Assembly: GCA_002914845.1 (NCBI GenBank)
Contig: JXTC01000752.1
Location: 27,680 to 91,679, forward strand
Origin: Trema orientale
Lineage: Eukaryota; Streptophyta; Magnoliopsida; Rosales; Cannabaceae
Direction of reading: 5' to 3'
DNA length: 64,000 nt
Shown: positions 32,988-45,431 of the stretch, in pieces
Position numbering within the stretch: position 1 is the first letter of the stretch
Layout: each line of letters starts with the position of its first letter
Notes under the pieces: model-generated
The model's database searches: none
What the model saw: the letters and a program-made list of their open reading frames with translations, nothing else
What the model was told of the DNA's origin: nothing
Translations under genes and position numbers: made by a program

Positions 32988-35728
32988 AATACCTCCAAAC
33001 TCGAATATTTACTTATCCTCAAGTAAAACAAAACAAGAAAAAGAAAAACAAAACACAAATTAAGCACAAAAGATATAAATGATAAAGTGTGAGTTTCGTT
33101 TCAAATCAAAAACCGTGCAAGTATCTCCGATGTCACAAAATGTTCCAAGCTCAAAGGGAATGTAAAACATTGAGATTATCTAGATTTTCAACTTCAAGCA
33201 TCAATTTAACTCCACTCAAGACTCTTAATGTGCAAGTGTGTGTAAAATCAGTATCATTTAACAAACTGAACTTAAGATAGACTTATATGTTTCAGTAGGC
33301 AGTGAAAGATCTCTATATGATGCAATTTGGAACTACCATATACTCATTTTTTATGTTGCTCTCTACTAATGTATATTAGGATGTCATCAAAGATCAAAAG
33401 ATTTTTCATTAAGCTTGTAATGTCAACTTATGCAAAGGAAAGATAATTTTGGAAAAACATTTGAGGTTCAAATCACCCTTAAAGATATTAATCTAGGACC
33501 TTTGTAGAGTTATTCCTTGGTATACCAAATAGCACTCTCACGCTTTTTTTCAACTAAATTTCTATTTTATCAACACCCTGCCAAACACTTATTTAATATT
33601 TTTTCCCTCTTTTTTTTTTTTTTGAATCTAAAGGTATAAAATAAGAGAAAAGGATGAAAATAAAAAATCTCTCATCCAAACTCAAAATCAACATCGTCCT
33701 CAATGTTGAAAAACAAAATATAGGGTAAGGACATAAATTTTTCACCAAATTATTCTCTTCTCTTTTTTTTTTTTTACTTTTTTTTTGCTTTTTTTTTGGT
33801 TGTTTGTTTTGCTTTTTTTTTGTTACTTTTTTTTCACTTCATAATACCATCCTTCCTCCCAACATGAATGTAACATAAATCAACTCTTTAAAAAAATCAA
33901 CATGCTTAAAGGATAAGCGTTGGTTGTCATTATTTTGGTTTGGCTAAGATGTGTTAGGAAAAGAAAGGTACAAATAGACTCAAAATGGGTATACTAGGAT
34001 GATAATGTATCAAAGTTAGCTTAAAAGAATCAAACAGTCCAAAGATGGCCTAAATCATCTAATAACACCTAACATAGAATTTCGCCTCAAGCTTCACTCA
34101 AATGGGTTCCAGAGTTCATGAGATGTCAATGCCTATCTAATGCACACAAGTTTTCTCCAAAAGCTCAAAGAGTCAAGTGATTATGATTATCGTGCTCAAA
34201 TGTGTAGAATCAAAAATGAAGTTCAATTAATGCGAGTCAAGCACACAGATAATCTCAATGAATTACATTTCAAAAGACCTAAGAGAACATTAAATGACTA
34301 TACTCATCATCAATATCAAGTAATCTCATCTCAACAATACTTACAATTTATTCAAACTAGCAAAAGAAATGCAAGAAGAAAAGAAAAAAAAATGATTTCC
34401 TAAAAATACATAACTTATGGAAAAAAAATCATGCTAACCAACACACAAGCAAAATTATACCAAACAAATAATTATTAAACAAGTGTTCTCACCTCCAAAC
34501 TCAAAATTGGTAATGTTCTCAAAATTTAAATATTTAATGTAAGCACAAGGTAAAAGAACACGTACCGGAGAGGCAAGACATTCTCACCTCCTATTAAGGT
34601 TGGCAAAGGTGGTGCTCCGTACAAAGTGACTCTAACTTAGATAGTATATGACTCCTCTCTATAATTTGCATCATTAGGATTATTTATATACAACTTGGTG
34701 AAGTTCATCAAATAGTGGCTTCTGCCCATAGTATGTATCATACAACACAACAAATGGGTCTTGTTTTTGAACGCCATCAAGCTTGGCGATATACGAAAGT
34801 GATTGGCTCGTACACTCAACTTAACTTGGCTCCGGCACATATGTTTGGTGGGCTTGAATGAACGGTGTTAGTAGTGGTGGTGAAGGTTTTGGCCACATAT
34901 GATCGTCATAAATGTGATCCTTGATGAACGGTGGTAGTATGGTGATTTGGATTTCAAAGGGTGAAGATTCACAAGTATTGTCTTGTGATTCTTCCTCATT
35001 GATCCACTCTTGATTCCTCTCCTCACTTGAGTCATCATCATCAAACAAACCCAAGGTCCTTTCGCTTGTGCTCAGCTCGTCATGGTGACTTTCATCATTG
35101 TTTGAGATATGTGCAATTATCATAGCCATTACCCTTGTCGTGGCTATAAGGGAGTCATAGAGAGACTCAAATTGTGAATTACAAACGGTCTCCGTTCTCT
35201 CCCAGTCCTCATGGCAAAGTATTGTCTCTTCTGAAAATTATGCAAAAAGATGTTCAAGATTAGGAGAAGGCTCCTCTTGGTGATGTTGAGTATCACACTA
35301 TGGCATTAAAATATTGGAGTTATCTCCCAAACAGATGTGGCTTAGTGGATATTTTCAACTCCGATAGTCAAAGTCAGCCATGTCTTCCAGTAACCAATAA
35401 GCTTCATTTGTGGATAGAGGTGGTACCATTTTCTCTTTCTATACATATTCTTATTTCGAGCAGAAAGGTTGTTGATGAAATTTTGTATTTGATACTTCGG
35501 GAAGAAACTATAATTCAGGCAAGTGTGAGCAACTCCTTATATCTCTACCATGTACAATGGAATAACTCTAACTCTCGTTGAGTAAACTATAAGAGGACTT
35601 GTTGATCCAATATCTCTAAGTACCTCACAAAACAAATATTTAAAAATAAAATTAAAAATAAAAATAAAAGCCTAAATTAAAATCAAGTAACTTACTCCTG
35701 ATATCAACAACAATTTAAAATGCCAATT

Positions 35729-35745
35729 TCTCGGCAACGACGCTA
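35729..35745 (-). other. Decayed primer-binding site (tRNA-Asp type)
   Basis: On the minus strand it reads TAGCGTCGTTGCCGAGA, immediately after the LTR's terminal CA. The plant tRNA-Asp 3' end would pair with TGGCGCCGTTGCCGGGG. All four differences are G-to-A or C-to-T. Confidence 0.75.
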
Positions 35746-37199
35746 TGTTACGCTAAATGCATATACGTAATATAATCATAAGTGTATAGGTCGTAATCAA
35801 GTAATAAAGTGATAAGAGAGTTGTCGATCCCACGAGGAATTGGGTATTAAATTATCATTAAGTACCAAAATTATTGTAACTTAACTTTATCTACGTAATC
35901 AAACTAAATGAATTTATGAGGTAAATAAATACAAATATAAATAGAAATACAAAAATAAAGTATGGAGACTTTTATGCACAAATGTACTAGGAGATTAAAT
36001 TCACCTATGTCTTTTGATCACCAATTGTATTCTAATCAATTATTCCTAGTTTATAACCCAAGAATCCAAAGGTATTTCTGCTCCCTCTCTCGAGTACCGA
36101 GTAAAATCATTCCTAAATTTCAGTTCTAATATCTCTATTCCGAACCAAGAAATTATGAACATAGCTTCAAAGGAATTATAGGTTCTCTCAAACTCTATAA
36201 AATCCTAGGTTCTACTATCCTATGGTTGTTTCTGAAATTCCCTTTCTTAAGTACCAAATTCTAGAAACCAAATCATCTAACTAGTAGCTGATGAGTTGAA
36301 AAGTATTAAGCATAGAATAGTATAAATAAATTCAAGAACAATATCACAGGACATATTAGAAATCAAGACACAGAATCAAAGTTTAAGTTACATCATATCC
36401 AAGCATATAATAATTAATTCAATATAGGGAAATCTAACACTAATCTCAACAAGAATTTCATGTATCCAAATATATTCAATAATCAAGCATAATACAAAAT
36501 TCAAATGAGACTAGGGTGAGAAAGAGGATGAGAAAAACTCTTTTGTTGAGGTAGAACTTCAAGCTTTAATTCTTCAAACAACTCTCTCAAGCTTCCTCTC
36601 CAAATTTTAGCTCCAAAGCTCTCCTCTCTCTATGAATTTTGAGCTCTCAAGTATATGTCTTCTCTCCAACTTTTTATACTTGAAATGGAGGCTTAAAGAT
36701 GTATTTAAGGGGCTCTAAGGTGACCTAGGTTGGGTAGAATATCAACCATTCGATCAAATGGCATCAAGGGCTGAGATTGGCCTAAAAACTCACTAAAAAC
36801 GTGGTTCAGGACGTAGTGTAGTGCCGCAGCGCTCTCTGGCAAGTGCCTCAGTACTCTAGGCTCTAGAAGTCTGATTTCCCGCTAGCACTGGCACTACTAT
36901 TCAAACACCACAGTGCTCTCAGTTCTAGAAATTAGCACGATAACTTTTGTTCCCGGGGGCGCCATTTCATTGTTTTAGTTCCGTTTTACCTGATTTTCAT
37001 TACATTGCATTCGTATCGGACTCAACTTTCATCTAGGAGGATTGAAATGCCCGTATTTAGCACCAGTTAATTTTGATTCTCATTTATTTATAAGAATTAT
37101 AAAAACAAAGGTAAAACACATTAAACTAACAAAAATACTTGAGATCTTATAATTATTTGAGTTTAATGATACTTGATTTGTGAGTGAATTAATCACTCA
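35746..37199 (-). repeat. 5' LTR, full length (1454 bp)
   Basis: Plus-strand ends are TG (tgttacgctaaatg) and CA (aattaatcactca). The side next to the primer site (35746-36240) has no partner in the left copy. Confidence 0.82.
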
Positions 37200-37313
37200 T
37201 CATGGGGCAGGCCACTCCACTTAAAAAAAAGTAAAAAGAAGAAAATGAATGATAATGATGATGAATGGTGATCTCTCTATGTGCTGTAGATAAGAAAAGT
37301 TAAAGAAAGCATG

Positions 37314-37447
37314 CCCTCTATGTGCTTCCGAGCACCAGGGCTAAGATCCCTCTATGTGTTTCTGAGCACTAAGGGTACGATCCCTCCATGTGCTTCCGAG
37401 CACTAGGGATAAGATCCTTGAATGTGCTTAGGCACTAGGGATATGAT
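37314..37447. repeat. 34-bp tandem repeat x 4
   Basis: Units of the type ccctctatgtgcttccgagc followed by actagggataagat, at 37314, 37348, 37382 and 37416 (the last 32 bp). A looser repeat (cctaggtcactctatagcac) follows at 37490-37615. These sit in the non-coding 3' side of the gag-like element below. Confidence 0.85.
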
Positions 37448-38044
37448 TGCTCTACGCTCCAAGCATAACGAATAAAATAGTAAGGTAGTTATTCCTAGGT
37501 CACTCTATAGCACTAGGACTACCTGCTAAAGACTATTCCTAGATTACTTTATAACACTAAGACAACCTTACAAATGTTGTAACTCCTAGGTCGCTTTATA
37601 GCACTTGGGCAATCTATCAAAGAAGGGAAAGTAACTAAGTACAAAGTCGCGATGTAAGTAATACCTAGAGTTATTATCCCTAGAGCTTAACTACTAGTGA
37701 TCTAACTATTACGACTCGACCATTAAGTGGCCGACTAACCATTACATTTAAACATTACTGATGCTCAGATCATTAGCAGCAATCTAACCAGGGGAAAGGA
37801 TAATACACCTGTAGAAGAGCGAAAACCACAAGTACAACGATAACACGCAAGAGAATAGATAAAAGCACAGAAAAATTAGAAATCCATTCATCCCATAGCA
37901 TTAATGTAGAGATAATATTTAAAAAAAGAAGGGAGAGGAAAAAAGAGGAACATGCGATCAGGTTAATTATCTTTACAACTCAAAATAGGGGCCTGGCTGT
38001 CTGGACCCCAAAAGAAAAATTAAAAGAAAGATGAAATAGAAGAA

Positions 38045-40690
38045 ATGATGCCTATGGCAATACAAAATGCACCCGCGCAAGAGGCTGAGATTAGCTCAGA
38101 CTTCTGGCTCAGCCGAAAGAGTAGCAAGGTTAGATTCATCATGGGCTTCAGCAGGCATCCTGGCTTGAGGGGTTGGGGGTGGTCCTCAATCCGCTCAAGG
38201 GCAGAGAAGTCAAAATCAGGGTATCAGGCCCTAAGCTCAGACTTTGTCTGCTCAACCTCTGCACCACAGATGTTGTAGTAGAGATCCGAACCTTCGAAAG
38301 AAGCCAAGAACTCATCTTGAATTACTTGGCGTATCTCCCTCCTAACTCTAGTGGCCTCCGATGCCAACTTCTCCTTGAGGTCCGAAATGGTCCTCTCCCA
38401 GTCCTTCAGGTTTTCAGATAACTTTCGGATGTTCTCTCTCTCCGAGTCACACGCCTGCTCAGTCGTGGTATGCTTGGCCTTGTAGGTCTCAATCTCCTAT
38501 TGAGCGGACTTACGCTCATTCCTCAAGCGTTTGACAGTAGACTCCAGCTCTTTGACGCACTCATAGGCCACTTAGGAGCTTGCGGCTGCCTGTACCTTGG
38601 TCAGAGAGCAAGAATAAGAGCAATGCAATAAACAGAAGCTCGGGATATGAAATTACCCTGTTCGTGTCGTCGGTGACTAGGGCTGCAAGGTCGCATGATA
38701 GACGGGCTCTGAGGTCAGTGTACCTAACCTCCGGGTTCACAGCACAGAAGCAGTCCATAGAGTCAGAGTACCACGGCTTCTGATGTTTGTTTGGGCCTTC
38801 GTTATCTTGGCCCAGAGTAGGAGCTAGTGACTCGGTGGATTTCTTCTTCTGTGCTTTTGTCGCAGCTCGAGAGCTGCGCGGTAGGGTTGAGCAACTGGTA
38901 AAGGGGATGGAGACCTAGCTAGTCGCCCATACGAACTGGCCCACCTTGTTAGGATGACGAGGTGCCCGCGCCTTCTTGCTGATGCTGATGGTGGAGGAGG
39001 TAGTCACGGTAGGTCATGTCTTCTGAAAAATGAATAAAAGAAGAAAGGCATTTAGATAAAAACCTTAAAAATGACATGAAATTGCCTGAGACCCTAGTAA
39101 AGAACCTTGATCATCCCTCAAATCAACCATAATGAGAGGAGAAGTAGGAAGGCTAAGCTGGGCTGTGTGAATTAGGGCGCCTGATCCAGCCCCGTCCTTG
39201 AAACCAGAGCTGAGCTCCGTTTGGGTTGGCCTCTTCCTCATCAAAGGCCTCTTCCGAGGACGTGTAGCTTTTCGGCATGGCTCTCGTGGAACTAGATGAT
39301 CAGGGCTCACTTGTACAAAGCTATCATATTGTTCACGGGTCTTGTAGGGAAAACACCCTGTGTATGACAGGGTAAGGTCAGAAGTGAGGTAATCACAGTC
39401 TTTTTTAGCCTCTTGCATCTCTTCAATAGCCGCAACCCTAGAAATGGCCTCATGGTCATCCCCTAGAGGGACCTGACTGGACTAATAGCGGTGAAGCTGA
39501 AAAGTAGTAGAGATAAGGGGAGATTTGATCGGAAGGGATTCGCCGACCACATCCTCCTAAGACATCCGAGTGTAGAACCATTCGTATTTGCCCTCTTTGT
39601 TAGAGTTGGGGTAGCTGACTATGGGATGATGTTCAGGAGGGGAGTCGAAAGAAGAGGGAAAGGCTTAGAAGTAATACAAACCCCAACCATTGGGGGAATT
39701 TTTTAGATGCTAAAAATGGCAGATCATCTTCATGTCAATATTTGCCAACCCTCAAGCCTGAACATGTTCTATAAGGAGATTAGCGCCAACTATCCGCTGG
39801 GATTTAGTTGAGTAGGGCAGATCCAATAGTTCGCGAAGGCAATGTGAAGAAATAGGTGGAAAAGGAGGCAGAGCCCAGCTCGGAAAAAATCTAGGTACAA
39901 AGTAATGTGCCTAGGAAGGGGTTGGCTAGGGATTTGATTTGGAGTGGGGGCGGTTAGAACTATGTGGTCAGGAATTTGATAGCGGAAGCAAACGCTTAAG
40001 AGCAACTCATCCGTCATATGAGACTCGTATTCGTCTAAATGAAATAGAGTGACTGGATGAGCGTTGGTTTCCCCATCGATCATGGGGTCGCCCTTGTTTC
40101 GGCGAGTGCTCTACGTATTATTGCTACGAGCCTGACCACACACCATTTGACTTGCAAAAAATGAGGACGAGTTTGATTCCACGGCCCAGAGAGCTATGCG
40201 AACGATATTCGGGGGACGTTGCCTATTTAGTACTAGCAATTCATCTACAGTATTCTTAGAGCTTGACATGTGCAGGGTAATGGGTAAGGAAAAATATTTT
40301 TTGCCCCAAAAGAAATTCAATTGAATCACCTACAGGAACATAAGGTTTAGGCCTGGGCGAATTTAGAGAAATATGTCCAGTCCCAGAAGTGCTCGAATCC
40401 TGAGGAATATCTTCACGGGGCCGAGCAGGGCCTAGAACTGAGGAAGGCAGTGAAGCAGCGGAAGTGCTTGGGTCCTGAGAAATATTCCTATGGGGCCGAG
40501 CGGGGTTTGGAACTAAGGCAAGCATGGAGGTAGCCTCATCGTTTCTTTTAGAACTCTCAAACGGGCAGAGGTACTAGTCCTGTTCAGATTCGGACTCAGT
40601 CCTACTGAACTCCAGATTGCTTTCGGAGTTAGAGGGCTTGCTCATGGACATTGAGGCAAACTCCCTGTCATTGTCCGACGGCACTAAGTC
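38045..40690 (-). pseudogene. Gypsy-type gag-like gene (Transposase_28 type), decayed
   Basis: On the minus strand the product opens MSMSKPSNSESNLEFSRTES (ATG at 40651), continues through a Pro/Ser-rich linker, then a conserved block at about 40040-39790: MTDELLLSVCFRYQIPDHI, later ITLYLDFFRAGL and CPTQLNPSG. The FFRAGL...QLNPN pattern is that of the plant 'putative gypsy type transposon' domain. A basic region (KATRPRKRPLMRKRP, about 39300-39250) and a coiled-coil-like end (NIRKLSENLKDWERTISDL, about 38435-38380; YPDFDFSALE near 38225) follow. Many stops and frame changes break it. No pol is attached, so it was probably non-autonomous. The LARD sits next to its 3' side. Confidence 0.7.
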
Positions 40691-40865
40691 GATAATCACG
40701 ATCCCTGGGTCCGGTTCGTGATATTTTGTGAAAAGTGATATTTTCTAAACATTCTTAGATATTTTTCTAAATATATTTGGACTTTTTCAAAACATTTAAA
40801 ATCCAACATTTTTTTTTCTTTTTTTTAAAACTTTATTATTAAAATCAAATTTTCTTAAAAACAAA

Positions 40866-41557
40866 AGGATAATGACATAAAAATATCTTGACTTTTAACT
40901 TTTTTGTAAATTTTTTTTTTGAATTTCTACAAAATAATACCCTTATTTTTAATTTTTGTGCAAAATAATATCCTAACTTTTGAATTTTTGTAAAATAATA
41001 CCCTCATTTTTTGATTCTATAAATTATTACTCTGACAATTACAATTCTTGCAAATTAATATCCTAACATTTGGAATTCCTATAGATTTGTACCTTTGATG
41101 CCTAATTAGTTAATTTTAATAATAAAAAGATATTAAAATTTCTGAAAGATATTTATTAATTAGTTTAATTAACTTTTCATTTAAAAAAGTAAAAATTTAG
41201 AAAGAGAGGCAAAAATGGTTAATTATAAAAAAAATTACGTTTTTTCGTAATTAACCGAAAAGAAGTAGTTAAAAAATAATTTATGATAATATATTAATGC
41301 TTAAATGTTCTTAATAAGTTAATGAGAGGTAACAGTATCTTTTAATTTGCTCATAATATAAATTTTCAAAAAAACAAGAATTGAGAGTATTAATTTTCAG
41401 AATTCAAAAGTGAGAATATTAATTTACAGAAATTATAAATGCAAGAGTATTAATTTGTAAAATTTCAAAAGTGAGGTCATTAATTTGCATAAGTTCAAAA
41501 GTCAAGATATTTTTTACAAAAAAATTAAAAGTGAGGGTATTTTTATGTAATTAGCCC
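40866..41557. mobile_element. Fold-back TIR element with repeats in its arms
   Basis: The left end ataatgacataaaaatatc and the inverse of the right end gggctaattacataaaaata align. Each arm is made of about five loose 40-bp repeats of the type aaaataataccctcacttttg (left) and its inverse (right). No coding capacity. Confidence 0.7.
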
Positions 41558-41590
41558 AAAAAAAATAAAGCCAGATATATAAAACTTATA

Positions 41591-42110
41591 GGGCCCGTTT
41601 GGAATACAGGATAGCATGAGATTAGATATGATTAAATTAATTCCATGTTTGATAAATAAATATGAGTGATATTGGATAAGATTAAAATAATCCACTCCAA
41701 AATTAATACCAATTGAAGGGGATTGGAGGGGATTAAGAATTTGCTTAAAAATAGTAGAATGTTTTGAAATGGTAAAAAATGATATTTTTCGAATTTAACT
41801 TTTAAAAGTAGTATTATTCTAAATTCAACTTTTAAAATGGTATAATCAGAAATTATATTTTCCCCTATATTCTTTAAAAGTGGTAATTTTGGAAATTTTT
41901 TAAAAATGATACCTTCCCAAGATTAGTTTTAAAAGTGGTATTTTTATAAATTAATCAAACATCAACATTTGTTATTTGTTTAAAATATGAAGCACATGTG
42001 CCAATCCTATTATAACAAAAAATAGCACACCAAATATGAGATTGGATTGGATTATGATCCTATCTTACCCTATCATATCCAATTCAATCGAAAATCCCAG
42101 CCCCACCTTT
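41591..42110. mobile_element. Remnant of a GGGCCCGTTTGG MITE
   Basis: The left end gggcccgtttggaataca is clear and is followed by gattagatatgattaaatt. The middle (41750-41960) carries the aaaagtggtatttttataaat phrases of the GGTTAC-core family, so it may be interrupted. The right end is not recognisable beyond ggattggattatgatcctat. Confidence 0.35.
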
Positions 42111-42500
42111 AGTTCCTAGATTTAGGCAATTGCTTTTGATTAGTTTTCTCTAGAGTTGACAAGTAAGCAAATTTTAATTAGAACCAGAAAGATTAAGCTT
42201 GTGTTTTTAAAAGGCTTATTTTGATGCAAATTCTTAATTTTTCATGAACTAATTATTAAATTATGACACATTAAGTTTGTTTCAGATTAATAAGAACACT
42301 ACTATAAAAAATATTTTCTACGTCACTTATAGGGCGACGTAGTAGAGAAACCACGTCGCTCCATAAGCGACGTGGAAACGGGTGATGTAGTAGCCACATG
42401 TCATACCACGTCACTTTTAAAGCGATGTAGTATAATGGCCTACCACGTCGGTTGTTAAAAAGTGACGTCGTATGCCAACCTACCACCTTACTTTTGGGAG

Positions 42501-43608
42501 TGTTGGAATAATGTCCTATAAAGCAGTTTATTATTTAGACATTATAAACAATATTTGTTGGATTATTTAGTATCTATTTATTACTAATAAATTCCATGTT
42601 ATGAATTTCTATTGATATACATGTGATGTGTATGTTTATTTTATGCAAACATCTAAAAGATTCCAAGACATGAAATGAGTAATAAAGAATTATTCGTATG
42701 AAGAGTTCATATGTGGGAGACATTATATTCTTTATTTNNNNNNNNNNNNNNNNNNNNNNNNNNNNNNNNNNNNNNNNNNNNNNNNNNNNNNNNNNNNNNN
42801 NNNNNNNNNNNNNNNNNNNNNNNNNNNNNNNNNNNNNNNNNNNNNNNNNNNNNNNNNNNNNNNNNNNNNNNNNNNNNNNNNNNNNNNNNNNNNNNNNNNN
42901 NNNNNNNNNNNNNNNNNNNNNNNNNNNNNNNNNNNNNNNNNNNNNNNNNNNNNNNNNNNNNNNNNNNNNNNNNNNNNNNNNNNNNNNNNNNNNNNNNNNN
43001 NNNNNNNNNNNNNNNNNNNNNNNNNNNNNNNNNNNNNNNNNNNNNNNNNNNNNNNNNNNNNNNNNNNNNNNNNNNNNNNNNNNNNNNNNNNNNNNNNNNN
43101 NNNNNNNNNAGGGTTTACTAATCTCTCTATAGTTAAGAGAAAAGTTCTCTAACTACACAATATACACAACACGTGAAACACCCCTTGAGGAAGAGAGTGT
43201 TACACGCATAACAGAGAGGAAAAGGGAGAGAGAAAAATCGGCCAGCACTAGGGGTTCACCATCCTTGGTGTTTTTCGGCCATCCCAGAGAAATTGGTTCA
43301 AGGAGATTGTCTTCTTATTCTTCTGTGGATCTCTTTGTTGGAAATCAAGAAGGTGACCACCCACTGGATTAATCAAACGGGTTTTGAGAATAGACGGGAA
43401 GACGAGAAAGTTGTGGAGCAAATCCAGGTATTGTTCTTGTCTAGATCAAGAGTTAATTTACGTTAGATCACGATCCGAAATGTTTTGTAAAAAGAAAAAT
43501 TTTAAACGACCAATTCCGCTGCATCTCTTGATTTTACAAAACTATGGTGTTCTTGAAAATCATTTTATGAAAATATTTTCTGGAAATTTATTCTAGTAAA
43601 CACCAGCA
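42501..43608. mobile_element. Probable solo LTR nested in the CACTA element
   Basis: It begins tgttggaataatgtcct, a typical LTR opening, and the best end is accagca (43602-43608). The flanks are gggag (42496-42500) and ggggg (43609-43613), a 5-bp duplication with one difference. The CACTA palindromic units stop at the left edge and resume at the right. An assembly gap falls inside, so a larger element cannot be excluded. Confidence 0.55.
42738..43109. other. Assembly gap (372 N)
   Basis: A run of undetermined bases. Two long frames that appear to cross it are artefacts. Confidence 0.99.
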
Positions 43609-44481
43609 GGGGGGATACCACGTCACTCTTCCAAGAAGCGACGTGGTATGTGTCGTCTTCCCCCCCCTGCGTGCTCCGCCGGTATAGGTTATAGCATTCT
43701 AAAAAATCTTAAGTACCCAGCGAATTTCCTCATAGATCAAACTAATGATACACCCACTTCACACCACCTCTACGAGCCAAATGCTAAATCACTTTATGAT
43801 CCATTGCCCAAACTTTTTAAGTGTCACTTCCTCCCTTGCCTCCCATTCTGTGCCATTGTCGATGATGATCGGAAACCTCAAGAATCTGCACCTGAAAGAT
43901 TAAAAAAACTATTACATAAAATTTTAAAGACTTAAAAATTGAAGAAACTAAAATAAGAGAGAGAGGTACCTGAAATTCGAAATGGGTAAAGTTTGAATGA
44001 GAATGTATTGAAAATTTTGGATTTATTCTAATTGGAGTTGGGGGACGATTTGGTGGGGTTGATAATTTTGAATGGACGGTCGTGATTGTGTATTTTTTGT
44101 AGGTGCTGATCGATGAAATGGCTAGTATGAACCCCCTACCACGTCGCTTTTACAGAACGTGACATGGTATTAAATAAAATAATACACCACGTCATCTTCT
44201 GCAAAAGTGACATGGTACGTAGTTCAACCACGTCGCTCGTTACATAAACGACATGGTACGTACACAAGCGACGTGGTATTAAATAAAATAATATACCATG
44301 TCGCTTTCTATAGAAGCAACGTGGTACGTGTCCAACCACGTCGCTCGTTATATAAGCGACGTAGTAGAACCTGCAACCACATCGCTTTTAAACGACGTGA
44401 CATGAGAGTTCAATTACATCGTTTTCTATGGAAAACGACATAGTTCAAGTTACGTTATTGGTCCCTTTTTTTAGTAGTGTT

Positions 44482-44954
44482 AAGATTTCTCTATGTATAA
44501 TCTTTTAGCACTTAAAAAAAAATTGAGTTTGCATCATGTCATGAAATACACAAGGACGGAGCTCTACCATATTCCAGGGGCTAAAATCATATAAATAAAA
44601 AAGATATAAATTCTTTTCGAGATGCCAACTATAAGATTTGGGGATTTGGGTCCTGCACTTACCGTGCAAGTTACAACGTAAGCCATTCGAACTCATATAC
44701 TTGATCAACTAAAAATAACTTATATAACAATAACAAAATTCCTTTTCCACCTTATTTTTACTTTTTTTTTTTTTATTGAAATTAACCTGAGCAAGCATGA
44801 CTTTACCGATCGGTTCAGATATGTTGATAGTTACACCTACGCTATATTACAAATTCATCTACATTATATATACTGTCCCACCTTCATTAATTATCACATA
44901 TACAACCACAAAATATAAAGACCAACGAGAATGTAACCACCCGTACCATACGTA
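44482..44954. other. No gene; downstream flank of the next gene
   Basis: AT-rich DNA. It would include the 3' untranslated region of the minus-strand gene at 44955. Confidence 0.4.
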
Positions 44955-45266
44955 CTAATTTAATCTTTTTTCTTCACAGATGATGCTTAAACGACATCCA
45001 CTTCTAGTTTTTGATAACCGGCGACCACCGGCGGCAACCACTGGAGAAGTAAACTTACCGTCAAGACACTGTTTCAGGATTAACCGGCCAAGCTCCGAAT
45101 TGTAATTACTACGTTTGTTCATATCCACCTGAGCCACCAATTCCTTGAACTGCCTTGCCGTCATACGCACCTTAATTTTCACACTGCTAGTACTTGTCGT
45201 CGTTTTTCTCTGCCTTTCGTCGTCGAGAGGGTGAACTCCCTTGTCCTTCCCAAACCAATTCCCCAT
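44955..45266 (-). CDS. Short DUF4228-like protein with MGN start
   Basis: A 103-residue protein beginning MGNWFGKDKG. An upstream ATG at 45431 in the same frame would add 55 residues, but these are hydrophobic leader-like text crossing the TATA region, so the MGN start is preferred; it also creates an N-myristoylation signal. Residues about 28-75 read VKIKVRMTARQFKELVAQVD then NSELGRLILKQCLDGKF, resembling the C-terminal block of plant DUF4228/PADRE proteins (compare WKVKLVISPEQLSEIL in the gene at 54303). The N-terminal half of that domain is missing. DUF4228 genes are often stress-induced; the molecular role is unknown. Confidence 0.7.
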   Translation of the reverse strand: MGNWFGKDKGVHPLDDERQRKTTTSTSSVKIKVRMTARQFKELVAQVDMNKRSNYNSELGRLILKQCLDGKFTSPVVAAGGRRLSKTRSGCRLSIICEEKRLN

Positions 45267-45370
45267 TATTGGTTTATTTCTTTGTCTTAGTTTCTCAGAT
45301 ATATCAGTTTGGTTCTGGTCTCTCTGAGAGCTTTCACCGAATAATTTGTATGTAAATGTGTGGATACTAC

Positions 45371-45385
45371 ATATATATATATATG
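45371..45385 (-). promoter_or_regulatory. Probable TATA region of the short DUF4228-like gene
   Basis: An alternating TA run (atatatatatatata) lies about 105-120 bp upstream of the MGN start, giving a leader of about 75-85 bases. Confidence 0.45.
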
Positions 45386-45431
45386 ATATAATATAATATC
45401 TAATATGCATGGTTGTCTTCAAGGCGTTCAT

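Larger units (their letters stand above)
32040..37199 (-). mobile_element. Non-coding LTR retrotransposon (LARD-like)
   Basis: Two direct repeats (32040-32987 and 35746-37199) flank a 2.74-kb interior. A primer-binding site next to the right copy shows the element runs on the minus strand, with the right copy as 5' LTR. The interior has no gag or pol; one minus-strand frame (35129-34821) is acidic (LFDDDDSSEERNQEW) and unrecognised. The left copy lacks the last third of the LTR, so the element was truncated after insertion. The right flank is tcatg (37200-37204); its partner is lost. The tRNA-Asp primer suggests Athila/Tat-type gypsy ancestry. Confidence 0.82.
42295..44481. mobile_element. 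CACTA-type non-autonomous element with palindromic units
   Basis: The ends are aacactactataaaaaa and ttttttagtagtgtt, flanked by AAG on both sides (42292-42294, 44482-44484), fitting a 3-bp target duplication. Both subterminal regions (42325-42490 and 43615-43650 plus 44136-44450) consist of repeated palindromic units of the form ccacgtcgctt...aagcgacgtgg. In CACTA elements subterminal repeats bind the transposase. The inner 43650-44100 has a less AT-rich stretch that looks like captured leader sequence; no protein is recognised. A solo LTR splits the element. Confidence 0.75.

Noticed and set aside
34140..35581. Short frames inside the LARD interior
   Set aside because: No gag, pol or host motif is recognised; composition is that of non-coding element DNA.
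42698..43132. Two long frames crossing the N run
   Set aside because: They consist almost wholly of undetermined bases.
43648..43935. 95-codon frame inside the CACTA element
   Set aside because: It shows no known domain, starts within the element's C-rich junction and may be captured leader sequence.
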